Shown one piece after another: positions 31,567 through 40,178 of a DNA stretch of 59,715 nt. The notes under the pieces are model-generated. The model was given only the letters and a program-made list of their open reading frames with translations, was not told the DNA's origin and ran no database searches. Numbering within the stretch: the stretch's first letter is position 1; each line of letters begins with the position of its first letter. The DNA lies in the NCBI GenBank assembly GCA_002504435.1, contig DAQP01000008.1:3848-63562 (forward strand), given 5' to 3'. A program made the translations under genes and the position numbers. Origin of the DNA: Euryarchaeota archaeon UBA438 (GTDB lineage Archaea > Thermoplasmatota > Poseidoniia > Poseidoniales > Thalassarchaeaceae).

Positions 31567-32667
31567 ATGGTGGACCCGCTGAGCGAGGAGGAGCGGCGGA
31601 GATATGCACGACACTTGGTGCTCCCCCATGTCGGTGAGAAGGGCCAGGCCAGATTGCTGGAGTCCTCTGTCCTAGTGGTTGGAGCAGGGGGTCTTGGCTC
31701 CCCCGCACTACTTTACTTGGCTGCAGCAGGAATAGGGAAGATTGGAATTATCGACCACGACTCCGTGGACCTCTCAAATCTCCAAAGGCAGGTGATACAC
31801 TCCTCCTCTAACATCGGGGATCCTAAGGCACAATCAGCATCGATGAGACTGAAGGAATTGAATGAGGACGGGGATTTCTTGCCAATCGTGGAACGGTTGA
31901 CTGGGGAAAATGCTTTGTCGATCATTTCTGAATATGACGTTGTAATCGACGGAACTGACAACTTTGAGACTAGATATCTCATTGGGGATGCCTGCGAGAT
32001 TCTTGGAAAACCGTGGGTATTCGGCAGCGTACACAGATTCGAAGGCCAAGTTTCGACGTTCAATTACGAGGAGGGGCCCAACTACAGGGACCTGTTTCCA
32101 GAGCCGCCGCCGCCCGAATTGGCCCCCAACTGCGCAGAGGCAGGAGTATTGGGGGTTCTACCCGGCTTAGTTGGAACCATTCAGGCTACAGAGGCACTGA
32201 AGATAATACTGGGGATTGGGGACTCTCTCAGTGGAAAGCTACTCACGGTCGACTCTCTGACAATGATTACTAGGGTCCTTACATTCAATCGCAATCCTGA
32301 GAGGGCTGCTGTGACCAGCCTCGGAGATGATAATTTGGGAGTGAGTTCGATTAGACCTGTTGATTTCGTGTCCAAGAAGAAAGAGGGTTGGATGCCGTTT
32401 CTACTAGATGTGCGTTCTGAAATCGAAGAGGGCATAGTAACCCTGGAAGGGACGGACCTGAGAATTACACACACTTCAGTTCCCCAGAGAGTTTCCGAAA
32501 TTCCTTCCGATCGGGACATTGTTGTTTACTGCAGAACGGGAGGCAGGTCTGGTGCGGTCGTGAGATTCCTAGTTCAAGCCGGATGGGAAAATGAAAGAGT
32601 ACTGAACTTGGAAGGTGGGATTCATTTGTGGTCTGATTCAGTGGATTCCAGTATTGCTAAATATTAA
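31567..32667 (+). CDS. MoeB/ThiF-type E1-like adenylyltransferase with C-terminal rhodanese domain
   Basis: A 366-residue protein that activates the C-terminal glycine of a small ubiquitin-like sulfur carrier (MoaD, ThiS or a SAMP) by adenylation and supplies sulfur to it. The E1 part has VLVVGAGGLGSPALLYLA, DHDSVDLSNLQRQV and PNCAEAGVLGVLPG; the C-terminal part (about 270-366) is rhodanese-like with the persulfide cysteine in VVYCRTGGRSG. The fusion matches eukaryotic MOCS3/Uba4 and many bacterial MoeZ proteins. Start ATG 31567 precedes the conserved LSEEERRRYARHLVLP. It could serve molybdopterin synthesis for the hydroxylase at 42161. A T-rich terminator follows. Confidence 0.9.
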   Translation: MVDPLSEEERRRYARHLVLPHVGEKGQARLLESSVLVVGAGGLGSPALLYLAAAGIGKIGIIDHDSVDLSNLQRQVIHSSSNIGDPKAQSASMRLKELNEDGDFLPIVERLTGENALSIISEYDVVIDGTDNFETRYLIGDACEILGKPWVFGSVHRFEGQVSTFNYEEGPNYRDLFPEPPPPELAPNCAEAGVLGVLPGLVGTIQATEALKIILGIGDSLSGKLLTVDSLTMITRVLTFNRNPERAAVTSLGDDNLGVSSIRPVDFVSKKKEGWMPFLLDVRSEIEEGIVTLEGTDLRITHTSVPQRVSEIPSDRDIVVYCRTGGRSGAVVRFLVQAGWENERVLNLEGGIHLWSDSVDSSIAKY

Positions 32668-32668
32668 T

Positions 32669-32780
32669 TGTGGTGAAATATATTTCAGTCTAGCGTTTTT
32701 TTATGGTAAAAGGTAATAATTATCTTTATGTAATCGATTTATTGGAGTATTTTTCCCAATATGTGGTGAAATTTTCTTCA
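32669..32780 (+). repeat. Direct repeat flanking an AT-rich gap
   Basis: TGTGGTGAAATATATTTCA at 32669-32687 and TGTGGTGAAATTTTCTTCA at 32762-32780 share the first 11 bases and the last four, 93 bases apart. They bracket the most AT-rich sequence in the window, upstream of the E1 fusion gene. Paired regulator sites or the remains of a duplication are both possible. No ORF of note lies in the gap (32668-32823). Confidence 0.4.
32674..32702 (+). terminator. Palindrome plus T-tract after the MoeB-rhodanese gene
   Basis: A perfect 14-base palindrome TGAAATATATTTCA (32674-32687) begins seven bases after the stop and is followed by a run of seven Ts at about 32696-32702. This fits termination of the flavin/trxB/moeB transcript; T-runs are the main archaeal termination signal. 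Confidence 0.55.
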
Positions 32781-32823
32781 ATCAATCGAATAATTGTTGT
32801 ACTATGTTTCCCTCGGAGAATGT

Positions 32824-35694
32824 ATGAAGGACCCTAGGCGAGGACTGTGGAAATGCCCGGATTGCTCGAAACACCAGGTCTGGAAGACGAGGAGTGGGAG
32901 TACCTCTAGGCTAGACCGAACATGTATGGAATGCGGTTCCAGGGTGAGGGTGACCCTCGATAGGTCGAGCTCAGGAAAAGGGAGGCGCAGAGGGGTCGAA
33001 GTATGGGAGAGGGCGTTGTCGGTAAGCATGGAGGAGTTGGAGAAAGAATGCTTGAGGAGGGACGAGCGGATCAAGGATGCGGTGCGAGGGGGTTTTGAGG
33101 GTGCCTCAGACACTCCAAAACAAACTGACCTCCCCGTCATCCACGCTAGGGACTGGGTGCCCATTTCCGAATTACAATTCGTGCACCCGCTCCAATCGAC
33201 AAGGGCTAGGTCTGAATTACTCAGATTCGTTGCAGAGAGGCACGATGGGCATCTGGAAATTGTGGCCACGTGCTGGGACGAAGCGCGCTTGCCGTCATCA
33301 TTCGATGGCAGGTCCTACCATGAATTCTGTATCGACCTTGTGAATCGGATTAGAGAGGCCCTTTCAGAGCGTATCCTTGAACCACTAATTGCAGAGGTTG
33401 GTGAATCGGAGGTCATACCCCGGAGAACCGGAGCAAGTCACATAGGTAGGAGGAATGACAGGTTCCTACTGGATATTCGGATTTGCCTTAGGAGAATTGC
33501 ATACGAATCGTCGATCAGTCTAGAGCAGCGAATGCAATGGCAGAGGTGGATGACTCGGACTAGGATTATTGATGAACACCTGAAGGAGCTTTTTACGGAT
33601 GGAGTCCCCACCCCAGATGGCGGGAGATTTGGGGGCAAGGGATTCAGGTCAACGTGGCAGGAGGGCATTGTGGCATGCGCATCTGCAATGGAGAGAGCCA
33701 TAGATAATCCAGAGGGGGGATCGGGTATTTCGGATATTGTAGCCCCAATGATCAGAGATGTAGGATTGGCACTGGCAATGGGCCAGACCCCCTTGGAGGT
33801 ACTATCTGCCCAAATGGGCAAATCCGGCTCCTACATGGATGGTGGCAATGAAGGCGCGGGCGGGAGAGATTTACACATTGGGAATTGGGAAAAGGGAATA
33901 CTTCCTCCAACTGCTCCCCTACCGATTGCTAGTGCCACTGCCACAGGTGTAGCTCTAGCATCCCTCAGGATGGGACTGGATAGGTTCCATTTGGCCCCAG
34001 TGGGAGAGGGCTGTAGTAGTAGCGGGGAATTCTGGGAGGCGATGAATCTGGCTGGAACCAGGGGGTTGCCAATATGCTACATGATTCAGAATAACCAAAT
34101 TGCCCTCGATACGTTTGTTGTTGGGCAATCTGGTGCGGAGACATTTGGAGACAAGGGATACGCTATGGGCATACCCTCGTGGACCATAGATGGGTCTGAT
34201 CCCGCTCAATTCTATTCTTCAGTTTGCGTGGCTAGGGAAATTGCGATATCGGGAGGAGGGTCCACCCTTATTCACGTTGAAACTATGCGTGGTTGTGGAC
34301 ATGCCCACCACCATGATGACCTTTACCTAGGTTCAATTTCAGGCACCCCCCCTGGTTATGTTGATCGAGATTTGATGTCTTACTGGTCCGATAAAGATCC
34401 TCTTCCGAATCACAGAAACCTGTTAATCGGGCTAGGGGCTAGTGAGAAGGAATTGCAATCCATGGAATCAGAGGAAAGGGAATTCGTCGATGATTCAAGG
34501 GTGGCGATGGAGGAGATGCCATGGCCAGAGGGGAACAGCGTGGGCGAGGGAGTTACTTCAATTTACAACGCAAGGAGTCATGCACAGCAGTTTGACACGA
34601 TGAGCTCGGAGAGGCGGGCTGGAGAGAGTGAGCTTGCCCCTGGCGAAATTTCAATGCAATTTTCTGATGCGCCCAATTCTTGGACGTTTAGCAGGTCCAT
34701 CCAGAACGCTATGGTTTCTCTGGCTGAAAAATACGGTGAACAGATCGTATTCATGGGCGAGGACATGGAGGTTGCTGGTGCATTCGGAATGAACATTCCT
34801 CTGAGGACCAAGGGGCATCAGTCGAAATTACTTGACATGCCCCTTTCTGAGTCGATAATCATCAATTCAGCTACTGGGGCGGCCCTAGGTGGAATGAAGC
34901 CCATGGCAGAGATACAATTCGGAGGTTTTGCGGCTCTGGCCATGAATCCACTGATTAACAATGCCGCACAACTGAGGTGGAGGTGGGGGGCGGATGTTCC
35001 GATGACAGTAAGGATACCATTGGGTGCGAAAACTAGGAGCGGCCCCTTCCATGCCAACATGATTGAATCTTGGTTCGTCAATGACCCGGGCCTTGTTATC
35101 GCTTTCCCGAGCAACCCACAAGATGCGTATGATCTACTAATCGAAGGGCACGCACTGCCCGACCCAGTCGTATTCCTAGAGCATATTGGACTATACGGGC
35201 TCAGAGGGGGCATGACTGGATGGGGCGATTCGATAAACCAAATTGTTGACACTGATTCTGTTCATCGTAGATTGGAAGCAGGTGAGACATCTATCGGGAA
35301 GGCGAAGGTTGTCAGAGGGGGCAAGGATATCACAATTGTAACGTGGGGAGCCATGGTACACATTGCTCTCGATGCTGCAGAAAGAGCCTCTGAGAAAGGA
35401 ATTGAAGTCGAGGTTATTGATCTAAGGACCCTTCAGCCATTTGACGTTGAAACTTGCGTCGACTCCACACTCAGAACAGGTAGGCTGGTAATCCTCCAAG
35501 AGGCTCAATGGACCGGTGGCCTGGGCCATACGATTAGCAGCAGGATTCTAGAACAGGCATTTTGGAGTCTCGAAAGTCCACCTACAGTGATTGGCGCATT
35601 GGACACCCCCGTGCCTTTCTCCCCAACATTGGAAGATCACACGATTCCGACTTCTGACCTAGTACTGAGGCACGTAATCAGGTCTTGTGCATAG
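32824..35694 (+). CDS. Fused 2-oxoacid dehydrogenase E1 (alpha + beta) with N-terminal zinc ribbon
   Basis: The 956-residue product is read from ATG 32824. Residues 10-40 hold a zinc-ribbon pattern (C11, C14, C34, C37), followed by about 190 residues I cannot assign. The E1-alpha domain covers about 235-530, with the thiamine diphosphate site from VGEGCSSSGEF to MIQNNQ (about 393-425). The E1-beta domain covers about 620-956, with FMGEDMEVAGAFG, SGPFHANMIESWF and QEAQWTGGLGH. Fused E1 enzymes decarboxylate branched-chain or pyruvate-type 2-oxoacids and pass acyl groups to a lipoyl E2. No E2 or E3 gene is in the window. Substrate class is not certain. Confidence 0.88.
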   Translation: MKDPRRGLWKCPDCSKHQVWKTRSGSTSRLDRTCMECGSRVRVTLDRSSSGKGRRRGVEVWERALSVSMEELEKECLRRDERIKDAVRGGFEGASDTPKQTDLPVIHARDWVPISELQFVHPLQSTRARSELLRFVAERHDGHLEIVATCWDEARLPSSFDGRSYHEFCIDLVNRIREALSERILEPLIAEVGESEVIPRRTGASHIGRRNDRFLLDIRICLRRIAYESSISLEQRMQWQRWMTRTRIIDEHLKELFTDGVPTPDGGRFGGKGFRSTWQEGIVACASAMERAIDNPEGGSGISDIVAPMIRDVGLALAMGQTPLEVLSAQMGKSGSYMDGGNEGAGGRDLHIGNWEKGILPPTAPLPIASATATGVALASLRMGLDRFHLAPVGEGCSSSGEFWEAMNLAGTRGLPICYMIQNNQIALDTFVVGQSGAETFGDKGYAMGIPSWTIDGSDPAQFYSSVCVAREIAISGGGSTLIHVETMRGCGHAHHHDDLYLGSISGTPPGYVDRDLMSYWSDKDPLPNHRNLLIGLGASEKELQSMESEEREFVDDSRVAMEEMPWPEGNSVGEGVTSIYNARSHAQQFDTMSSERRAGESELAPGEISMQFSDAPNSWTFSRSIQNAMVSLAEKYGEQIVFMGEDMEVAGAFGMNIPLRTKGHQSKLLDMPLSESIIINSATGAALGGMKPMAEIQFGGFAALAMNPLINNAAQLRWRWGADVPMTVRIPLGAKTRSGPFHANMIESWFVNDPGLVIAFPSNPQDAYDLLIEGHALPDPVVFLEHIGLYGLRGGMTGWGDSINQIVDTDSVHRRLEAGETSIGKAKVVRGGKDITIVTWGAMVHIALDAAERASEKGIEVEVIDLRTLQPFDVETCVDSTLRTGRLVILQEAQWTGGLGHTISSRILEQAFWSLESPPTVIGALDTPVPFSPTLEDHTIPTSDLVLRHVIRSCA

Positions 35695-35702
35695 TTTGTA
35701 GT

Positions 35703-35724
35703 ACTCATGGAAACCGTCATGAGT
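35703..35724 (+). terminator. Hairpin after the E1 fusion gene
   Basis: ACTCATG and CATGAGT, seven base pairs, enclose an eight-base loop beginning eight bases after the stop. No T-run follows. It could end or stabilise the E1 transcript before the exchanger gene. Confidence 0.4.
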
Positions 35725-35744
35725 CCGTCTCCTTTCGTAGTTGC

Positions 35745-36686
35745 ATGGATGCTTCCATGTCATCTGACTGGCTTTTGGTGATTGGGGGGTTCGTACTCCT
35801 TCTGGGAGGGGGCGAAGTCGTCGTCCAGGGAGCAGTGGCCATAGCGAAGAAGATGAGGGTCCCGCCCCTTCTAATTGGTTTCACCATAGTGGCAATAGGT
35901 ACGTCTTTGCCAGAGCTGGCTGTATCACTGGAAGCAGTAGCAGGAGGTCAGCCAGATATTGCAGTCGGGGGAGTATTGGGTTCCAATGTTGCTAATGTAA
36001 TGCTTGTACTTGGTACGGCATCGATCCTAGGTGCCGCTTCCGACCCGGGAGAGGGGGTTAGAAGGGACGCTATGGCGATGATTCTTTCTACCCTGATTCT
36101 GCTAGCACTAGTCATCTTTGGGGAGATAACTTGGTTCTTCGGAATACTGATGCTAGCGCTTCTTGCTGGTTACTATTCTTACTCATATGTTAATTCCAAA
36201 GAAGAAATTGAAAATCAATTTGATGAATCATGGGTTCCCGACAATATTGTGATTGCGATGATAGTCACCATCATTGGAGGGGCTTTGATCTGGAAAGGGG
36301 CAGAGTTCCTAGTCGGGGGGGCTACGGGGATAGCGACCGATCTCGGGATTTCTGAGGCCGTCATAGGCCTATCCGTCGTGGCTTTGGGTACTTCATTACC
36401 TGAGCTTGCGGTGACTCTAGTAGCTGGCCTAAGGGGGCAGGGAGGAGTTGCTGTTGGCAACATTCTTGGATCGAATATGATGAACATCCTGGGAATCCTC
36501 GGAGCCACAGCGGCACTTGGTGGCGGGATCTTGATTTCCCCAAACTTCGCAGACAGGGACATTTGGGTGGTCCTAGTTACGTCGGGCCTAGTCGCCGCGA
36601 TGCTACTGGATGACCGCGAAATAGGGAAGATTACAGGGGTCTCAATGGTTATTGGATATCTCGTTTACATGGCCATAATACTCTAA
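35745..36686 (+). CDS. Calcium/sodium (cation) exchanger, CaCA family (YrbG-like)
   Basis: About 313 residues and ten membrane helices in two inverted halves. The two alpha-repeat signatures are clear: GFTIVAIGTSLPELAVSLEA with GGVLGSNVANVMLVLG, and GLSVVALGTSLPELAVTLVA with VGNILGSNMMNILGILG. This family exchanges Ca2+ (or K+) against Na+ or H+ across the cell membrane. Start ATG 35745 or ATG 35757 would both precede the first helix; the frame also reaches a TTG at 35685 inside the E1 gene, which is rejected. A sodium-coupled exchanger suits a marine cell. Confidence 0.92.
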   Translation: MDASMSSDWLLVIGGFVLLLGGGEVVVQGAVAIAKKMRVPPLLIGFTIVAIGTSLPELAVSLEAVAGGQPDIAVGGVLGSNVANVMLVLGTASILGAASDPGEGVRRDAMAMILSTLILLALVIFGEITWFFGILMLALLAGYYSYSYVNSKEEIENQFDESWVPDNIVIAMIVTIIGGALIWKGAEFLVGGATGIATDLGISEAVIGLSVVALGTSLPELAVTLVAGLRGQGGVAVGNILGSNMMNILGILGATAALGGGILISPNFADRDIWVVLVTSGLVAAMLLDDREIGKITGVSMVIGYLVYMAIIL

Positions 36687-36709
36687 TCCCTGTACCCGCT
36701 CCTGAGAGC

Positions 36710-37855
36710 ATGGTCGACTTTGCATTGAGCGAGGAGCAGCTAATGCTTCAGGAGCTAGCTAGAGACTTCGCCAATGAAGAAATAAAGCCTCATGCAGGTA
36801 GATGGGACAGGGATAGTGAGTTTCCCAGGGAAGCAATTCGAAAGGCTAGTGATAACGGCTTACTGACCTTGAAGATCCCTGAAAAGTACGGAGGCGGCGG
36901 CATGGGTTCTTTCGAAGAAGTCCTTGTCTGTGAGGAATTCGGTGCTGGCGACCCTGGTTTCGCTACTGCGTGTGGAAGTACCATGCTAGCTTCATACCCG
37001 ATACTAACTGGCGGGACCGAGGATCAGAAGGAGCGTTATTTGACCAAGGTATCAGAGGGGTGCATCGCATCTTATTGCGTAACAGAGCCTGGTGCAGGTA
37101 GTGATGTACAATCAATTCAGACGGAGGCAGTAAAGGATGGGGATGACTACATCCTGAATGGTAGCAAGATGTGGATAACTGGGGCTGGTTATGCAGACTG
37201 GTTTTTCGTTCTGGCTTACACCGACAAGACAGCTGGATATCAAGGAATGAGCGGTTTCATTGTTGATGCAAGCTCAGAAGGAGTGGAGCTAGGAAAGAAA
37301 GAGGACAACATGGGGCAGAGGTGCTCTGACACTCGTTCAGTTACTTTCACTGATGTCAGAGTCCCATCTGAAAATTTAGTTGGGGGGGAAGAGAATGGAG
37401 GATGGATGAACGCAATGAAGGCGTTTGATCTTTCAAGGCCCACTATTTCTTCTCATGCAGTCGGAAATGCGAGGGGCGCTTTGGAGGAGGCTATTCAGTA
37501 CGCGACCGATAGAAGCACGTTTGGGAGGCCTATCGTCAAACATCAGGCCATTTCATTCATGCTAGCGGATATGGCGACCAAGGTGGAGGCCGCTAGGATG
37601 CTTACTTGGAAAGCTGCTATCAAGTCTGACTCCGGAGAAAGGAATACACTTGAGGCAGCGCATGCCAAAAGATTTGCAGCTGACATAGCTATGGAAGTAA
37701 CAACTGATGCCGTGCAGGTATTCGGAGGATATGGTTACTCTGAGGAATACCCGGTGGCGAGGAGGATGCGCGGGGCAAAGGTGGTTCAGATTTTCGAAGG
37801 GTCGAGCCAGATTCAGAGGCTGATTATCGGCAGAGAGATGCTGCGAGGCTCGTGA
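36710..37855 (+). CDS. Acyl-CoA dehydrogenase
   Basis: A 381-residue flavoprotein that introduces the first double bond in beta-oxidation or branched-chain amino acid breakdown and passes electrons to ETF. The sequence has YCVTEPGAGSDVQSI, KMWITGAGYADWFFV, the FAD/acyl-binding QVFGGYGYSEEYPV and catalytic glutamate in QIFEGSSQIQRL (about residue 363). The upstream E1 fusion could supply acyl-CoAs if it acts on branched-chain oxoacids. Its stop overlaps the next gene's GTG start as GTGA, so the two are translationally coupled although their functions look unrelated. Confidence 0.94.
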   Translation: MVDFALSEEQLMLQELARDFANEEIKPHAGRWDRDSEFPREAIRKASDNGLLTLKIPEKYGGGGMGSFEEVLVCEEFGAGDPGFATACGSTMLASYPILTGGTEDQKERYLTKVSEGCIASYCVTEPGAGSDVQSIQTEAVKDGDDYILNGSKMWITGAGYADWFFVLAYTDKTAGYQGMSGFIVDASSEGVELGKKEDNMGQRCSDTRSVTFTDVRVPSENLVGGEENGGWMNAMKAFDLSRPTISSHAVGNARGALEEAIQYATDRSTFGRPIVKHQAISFMLADMATKVEAARMLTWKAAIKSDSGERNTLEAAHAKRFAADIAMEVTTDAVQVFGGYGYSEEYPVARRMRGAKVVQIFEGSSQIQRLIIGREMLRGS

Positions 37856-38430
37856 GCTTCATGGAGACAGAAGTCGGATGCGTGGTATTGGCAGCCGGTT
37901 CCAGTAAGAGGCTTGGACAGCCCAAGGCCTTAGTCGATTTAGGGGGGTATAACCTAGTAGGCTGGGTTGTTAGTAGACTGAGGAAGCATGGACTAAATCC
38001 AGTAGTTGTAACTAATGAAAGTCTCTTCGAAGATGTCCTAGAGTCAGTTGACTGCGATGTGGTTTGCAATCCAGACCCGGATTTGGGAAGGACTGGTACG
38101 GTCCAGATGGGGATCAAAAGGATAGGACTGGACCCAGAGAAGAGATTTCTGATTGTTCCTGTGGATAGGCCTGGTTTCTCCGACTCTACGTTGTCCTCCC
38201 TTCTTTCCTCGAAAATTACTGCATGCCCATCGATGGATGGTAGGGGTGGGCACCCCTTGCTTCTCTCGGGAGAGGATGCGGTTAGAGTTCTAGAGTCAGT
38301 TCCTTCTGAACCATTGAAGGGGCTGATTGAGCCTTCAAGGCTGGAAGTTTCAGATCCCTTCCTCCACCTTAACGTCGATCTGCCATCGGACTTGGAAGCC
38401 CTAGACGAAGCCTTCTCTGAACTAAGGTAA
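37852..38430 (+). CDS. MobA/MocA-like nucleotidyltransferase (molybdenum cofactor cytidylyl/guanylyltransferase type)
   Basis: A 192-residue Rossmann-type NTP transferase. The GCVVLAAGSSKRLGQPKALVDLGG motif (nucleotide and metal loop) is near the N terminus, and VPVDRPGFSDSTL carries the DxP-type metal site in the form PVDRPG. MocA enzymes attach CMP to molybdopterin for hydroxylases such as xanthine dehydrogenase, and the XdhC factor and hydroxylase genes lie downstream, so that is the favoured role. GTG 37852 overlaps the acyl-CoA dehydrogenase stop; ATG 37861 is the alternative. MobA or CTP:phosphoglycerol-type activity is not excluded. Confidence 0.78.
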   Translation: MSFMETEVGCVVLAAGSSKRLGQPKALVDLGGYNLVGWVVSRLRKHGLNPVVVTNESLFEDVLESVDCDVVCNPDPDLGRTGTVQMGIKRIGLDPEKRFLIVPVDRPGFSDSTLSSLLSSKITACPSMDGRGGHPLLLSGEDAVRVLESVPSEPLKGLIEPSRLEVSDPFLHLNVDLPSDLEALDEAFSELR

Positions 38431-38461
38431 ATCCTATGAGCGTGGAGGGTGGCGAAGAGGC

Positions 38462-39271
38462 ATGGATGTCATTGGTACTCTAGAGGGGCTAGACCCAATA
38501 CTACAGGCGTTTATTGCCGGCCTTTTCACTTGGTTCATGACCGCAGCTGGCGCGGGTTTGGTTTTCTTCTTCGCGGAAATTGATCGCAAGATGCTGGATG
38601 GGATGCTTGGTTTCGCCGCAGGTGTGATGATTGCTGCGAGTTGCTTCGGCCTATTGGGCCCAGCAATAGATCAGACTCCAGGGGAAGGCCTGGAGAAGGT
38701 TTTGCCCGCTGCATTTGGTTTCATCCTAGGAGGAGTGGGGATGAGACTGATCGATGCATACCTGCCGCACCTCCACCCGGGGGCGCCTCCTGAGGAAGTT
38801 GAGGGGATCAAGACAACGTGGCATAGGAGCAAGCTCCTCATTTCGGCCATAACACTCCACAACATACCCGAGGGTTTGGCTGTGGGGGTTGCCTTTGGTG
38901 CAGCAGCTTCCGGTGACGGAATAGGAGCTGCAATCGCACTTTCAATTGGAATCGGAATCCAGAACTTTCCAGAAGGTGCGGCAGTTTCCGTTCCACTGAG
39001 GAGAGAGGGGCTTTCGAGGAAAGAGAGTTTCTGGTGGGGCCAGTTGTCTGCACTAGTCGAGCCTATTTCAGCTGTCATAGGGGCAGCGGCAATAATCTAC
39101 ATGACCCCCATTCTTCCCTATGCCCTGGCGTTCGCTGCTGGTGCGATGATTTTCGTCGTCGTCGAAGAGCTAGTCCCCGAAGCACATAGGGGGAAGAATG
39201 GAGACATTGCCACCATGGGCCTGATGGTCGGATTTACCATAATGATGGTTCTTGATGTGGCCCTTGGGTAG
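38462..39271 (+). CDS. ZIP-family divalent metal transporter (GufA-like)
   Basis: A 269-residue protein with eight membrane helices. The paired metal-site helices are visible: ISAITLHNIPEGLAVGVAFG and GIGIQNFPEGAAVSVPLR, where the histidine, asparagine and glutamates line the ZIP transport path. A histidine-containing segment (LPHLHPG) lies in the cytoplasmic or loop region before them. It probably imports zinc or another divalent metal. It sits between the MocA-like and XdhC-like genes on the same strand with about 30-40 base gaps, but a specific link with molybdenum is not shown. Confidence 0.9.
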   Translation: MDVIGTLEGLDPILQAFIAGLFTWFMTAAGAGLVFFFAEIDRKMLDGMLGFAAGVMIAASCFGLLGPAIDQTPGEGLEKVLPAAFGFILGGVGMRLIDAYLPHLHPGAPPEEVEGIKTTWHRSKLLISAITLHNIPEGLAVGVAFGAAASGDGIGAAIALSIGIGIQNFPEGAAVSVPLRREGLSRKESFWWGQLSALVEPISAVIGAAAIIYMTPILPYALAFAAGAMIFVVVEELVPEAHRGKNGDIATMGLMVGFTIMMVLDVALG

Positions 39272-39310
39272 TAGCGCAATCCCAAAGTGTTCGGAGCGTC
39301 TCCCGGTGCC

Positions 39311-40153
39311 ATGTCGCGCACGGTTCTCGCATGGGTTGTCGAGAGAGTGGATGCAGGAGAAAGGGTCGCCATGGCCTCTGTGATTAGTGCGAGTGGAAGT
39401 GTTCCCGGGAAGCCGGGCGCAAGATTGGCGGTTTCATCCGATGGAACAAAATTTGGAACCGTCGGGGGAGCAGGTCTTGAGATGATGGTGGAAAATGCTC
39501 TTCGTGATTTGCTGAAGGTTTCTGCTTCAGAAACGCGTAAAATTGGAGGTCGTGTTGAGACATTCATACTCCACAAGGACGGCAAGGGAAAAGAGGCAGT
39601 GGCCCTTGACAGCCTTTGCGGTGGCCGTGTAACGGTTGCAATGGAGGTTGTTGAACCGGTGCCACACATACTCATCTCAGGAGGAGGGCATGTTGGAAGA
39701 TCGGTTGCCATAGTATGCGATACTCTTGGCTGGAAACACAGCGTTTTTGACGTTAGAAAGGAGTTTGCCAATGATGACAGGTATCCCTTCGCGGAGGAGA
39801 TTCACAGCGGCCCTGTTTCTGACTTCTTTAACTCGGGAGGGGGGAAATCAATTTCGAGATTCACGGACGTGCTAATTCTGGGTCACGACTGGGAGGTAGA
39901 CCAGGAGTTCCTAATCGGCTGTCTAAAGAGGAATTCCGATGGCGCGGCCAGGATTGGCGTAATCGGATCAACAAACAAGTGGAAAGGTTTCAGAGATGCG
40001 GCAATAAAGTCCGGGATCGATGAGATGGAGCTTTCGAGTGCGAGGTGCCCAATAGGCCTGGACATTGGTGCTGACTCCCCAGAGGAGATTGCTGTAGCCA
40101 TTTGTGCTGAGATTCTCGCGATGGAAAGAATGCCCAATTCAGACGAAGACTGA
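39311..40153 (+). CDS. XdhC/CoxI-family molybdenum hydroxylase maturation factor
   Basis: About 280 residues from ATG 39311 (MSRTVLAWVVERVDAG). The N-terminal XdhC domain has MASVISASGSVPGKPGARLA and FGTVGGAGLEMMV; the C-terminal Rossmann domain has HILISGGGHVGRSVAIVCD and VFDVRKEF, ending in CPIGLDIGADSPEEIAVAI. XdhC proteins bind and sulfurate molybdenum cofactor and insert it into xanthine dehydrogenase-type enzymes. That role fits the hydroxylase operon 2 kb downstream, although a protease gene and a regulator gene lie between. The GTG at 39287 is a less likely start. Confidence 0.9.
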   Translation: MSRTVLAWVVERVDAGERVAMASVISASGSVPGKPGARLAVSSDGTKFGTVGGAGLEMMVENALRDLLKVSASETRKIGGRVETFILHKDGKGKEAVALDSLCGGRVTVAMEVVEPVPHILISGGGHVGRSVAIVCDTLGWKHSVFDVRKEFANDDRYPFAEEIHSGPVSDFFNSGGGKSISRFTDVLILGHDWEVDQEFLIGCLKRNSDGAARIGVIGSTNKWKGFRDAAIKSGIDEMELSSARCPIGLDIGADSPEEIAVAICAEILAMERMPNSDED

Positions 40154-40178
40154 AATCGGCACGTCTTGACCGAGGGGC

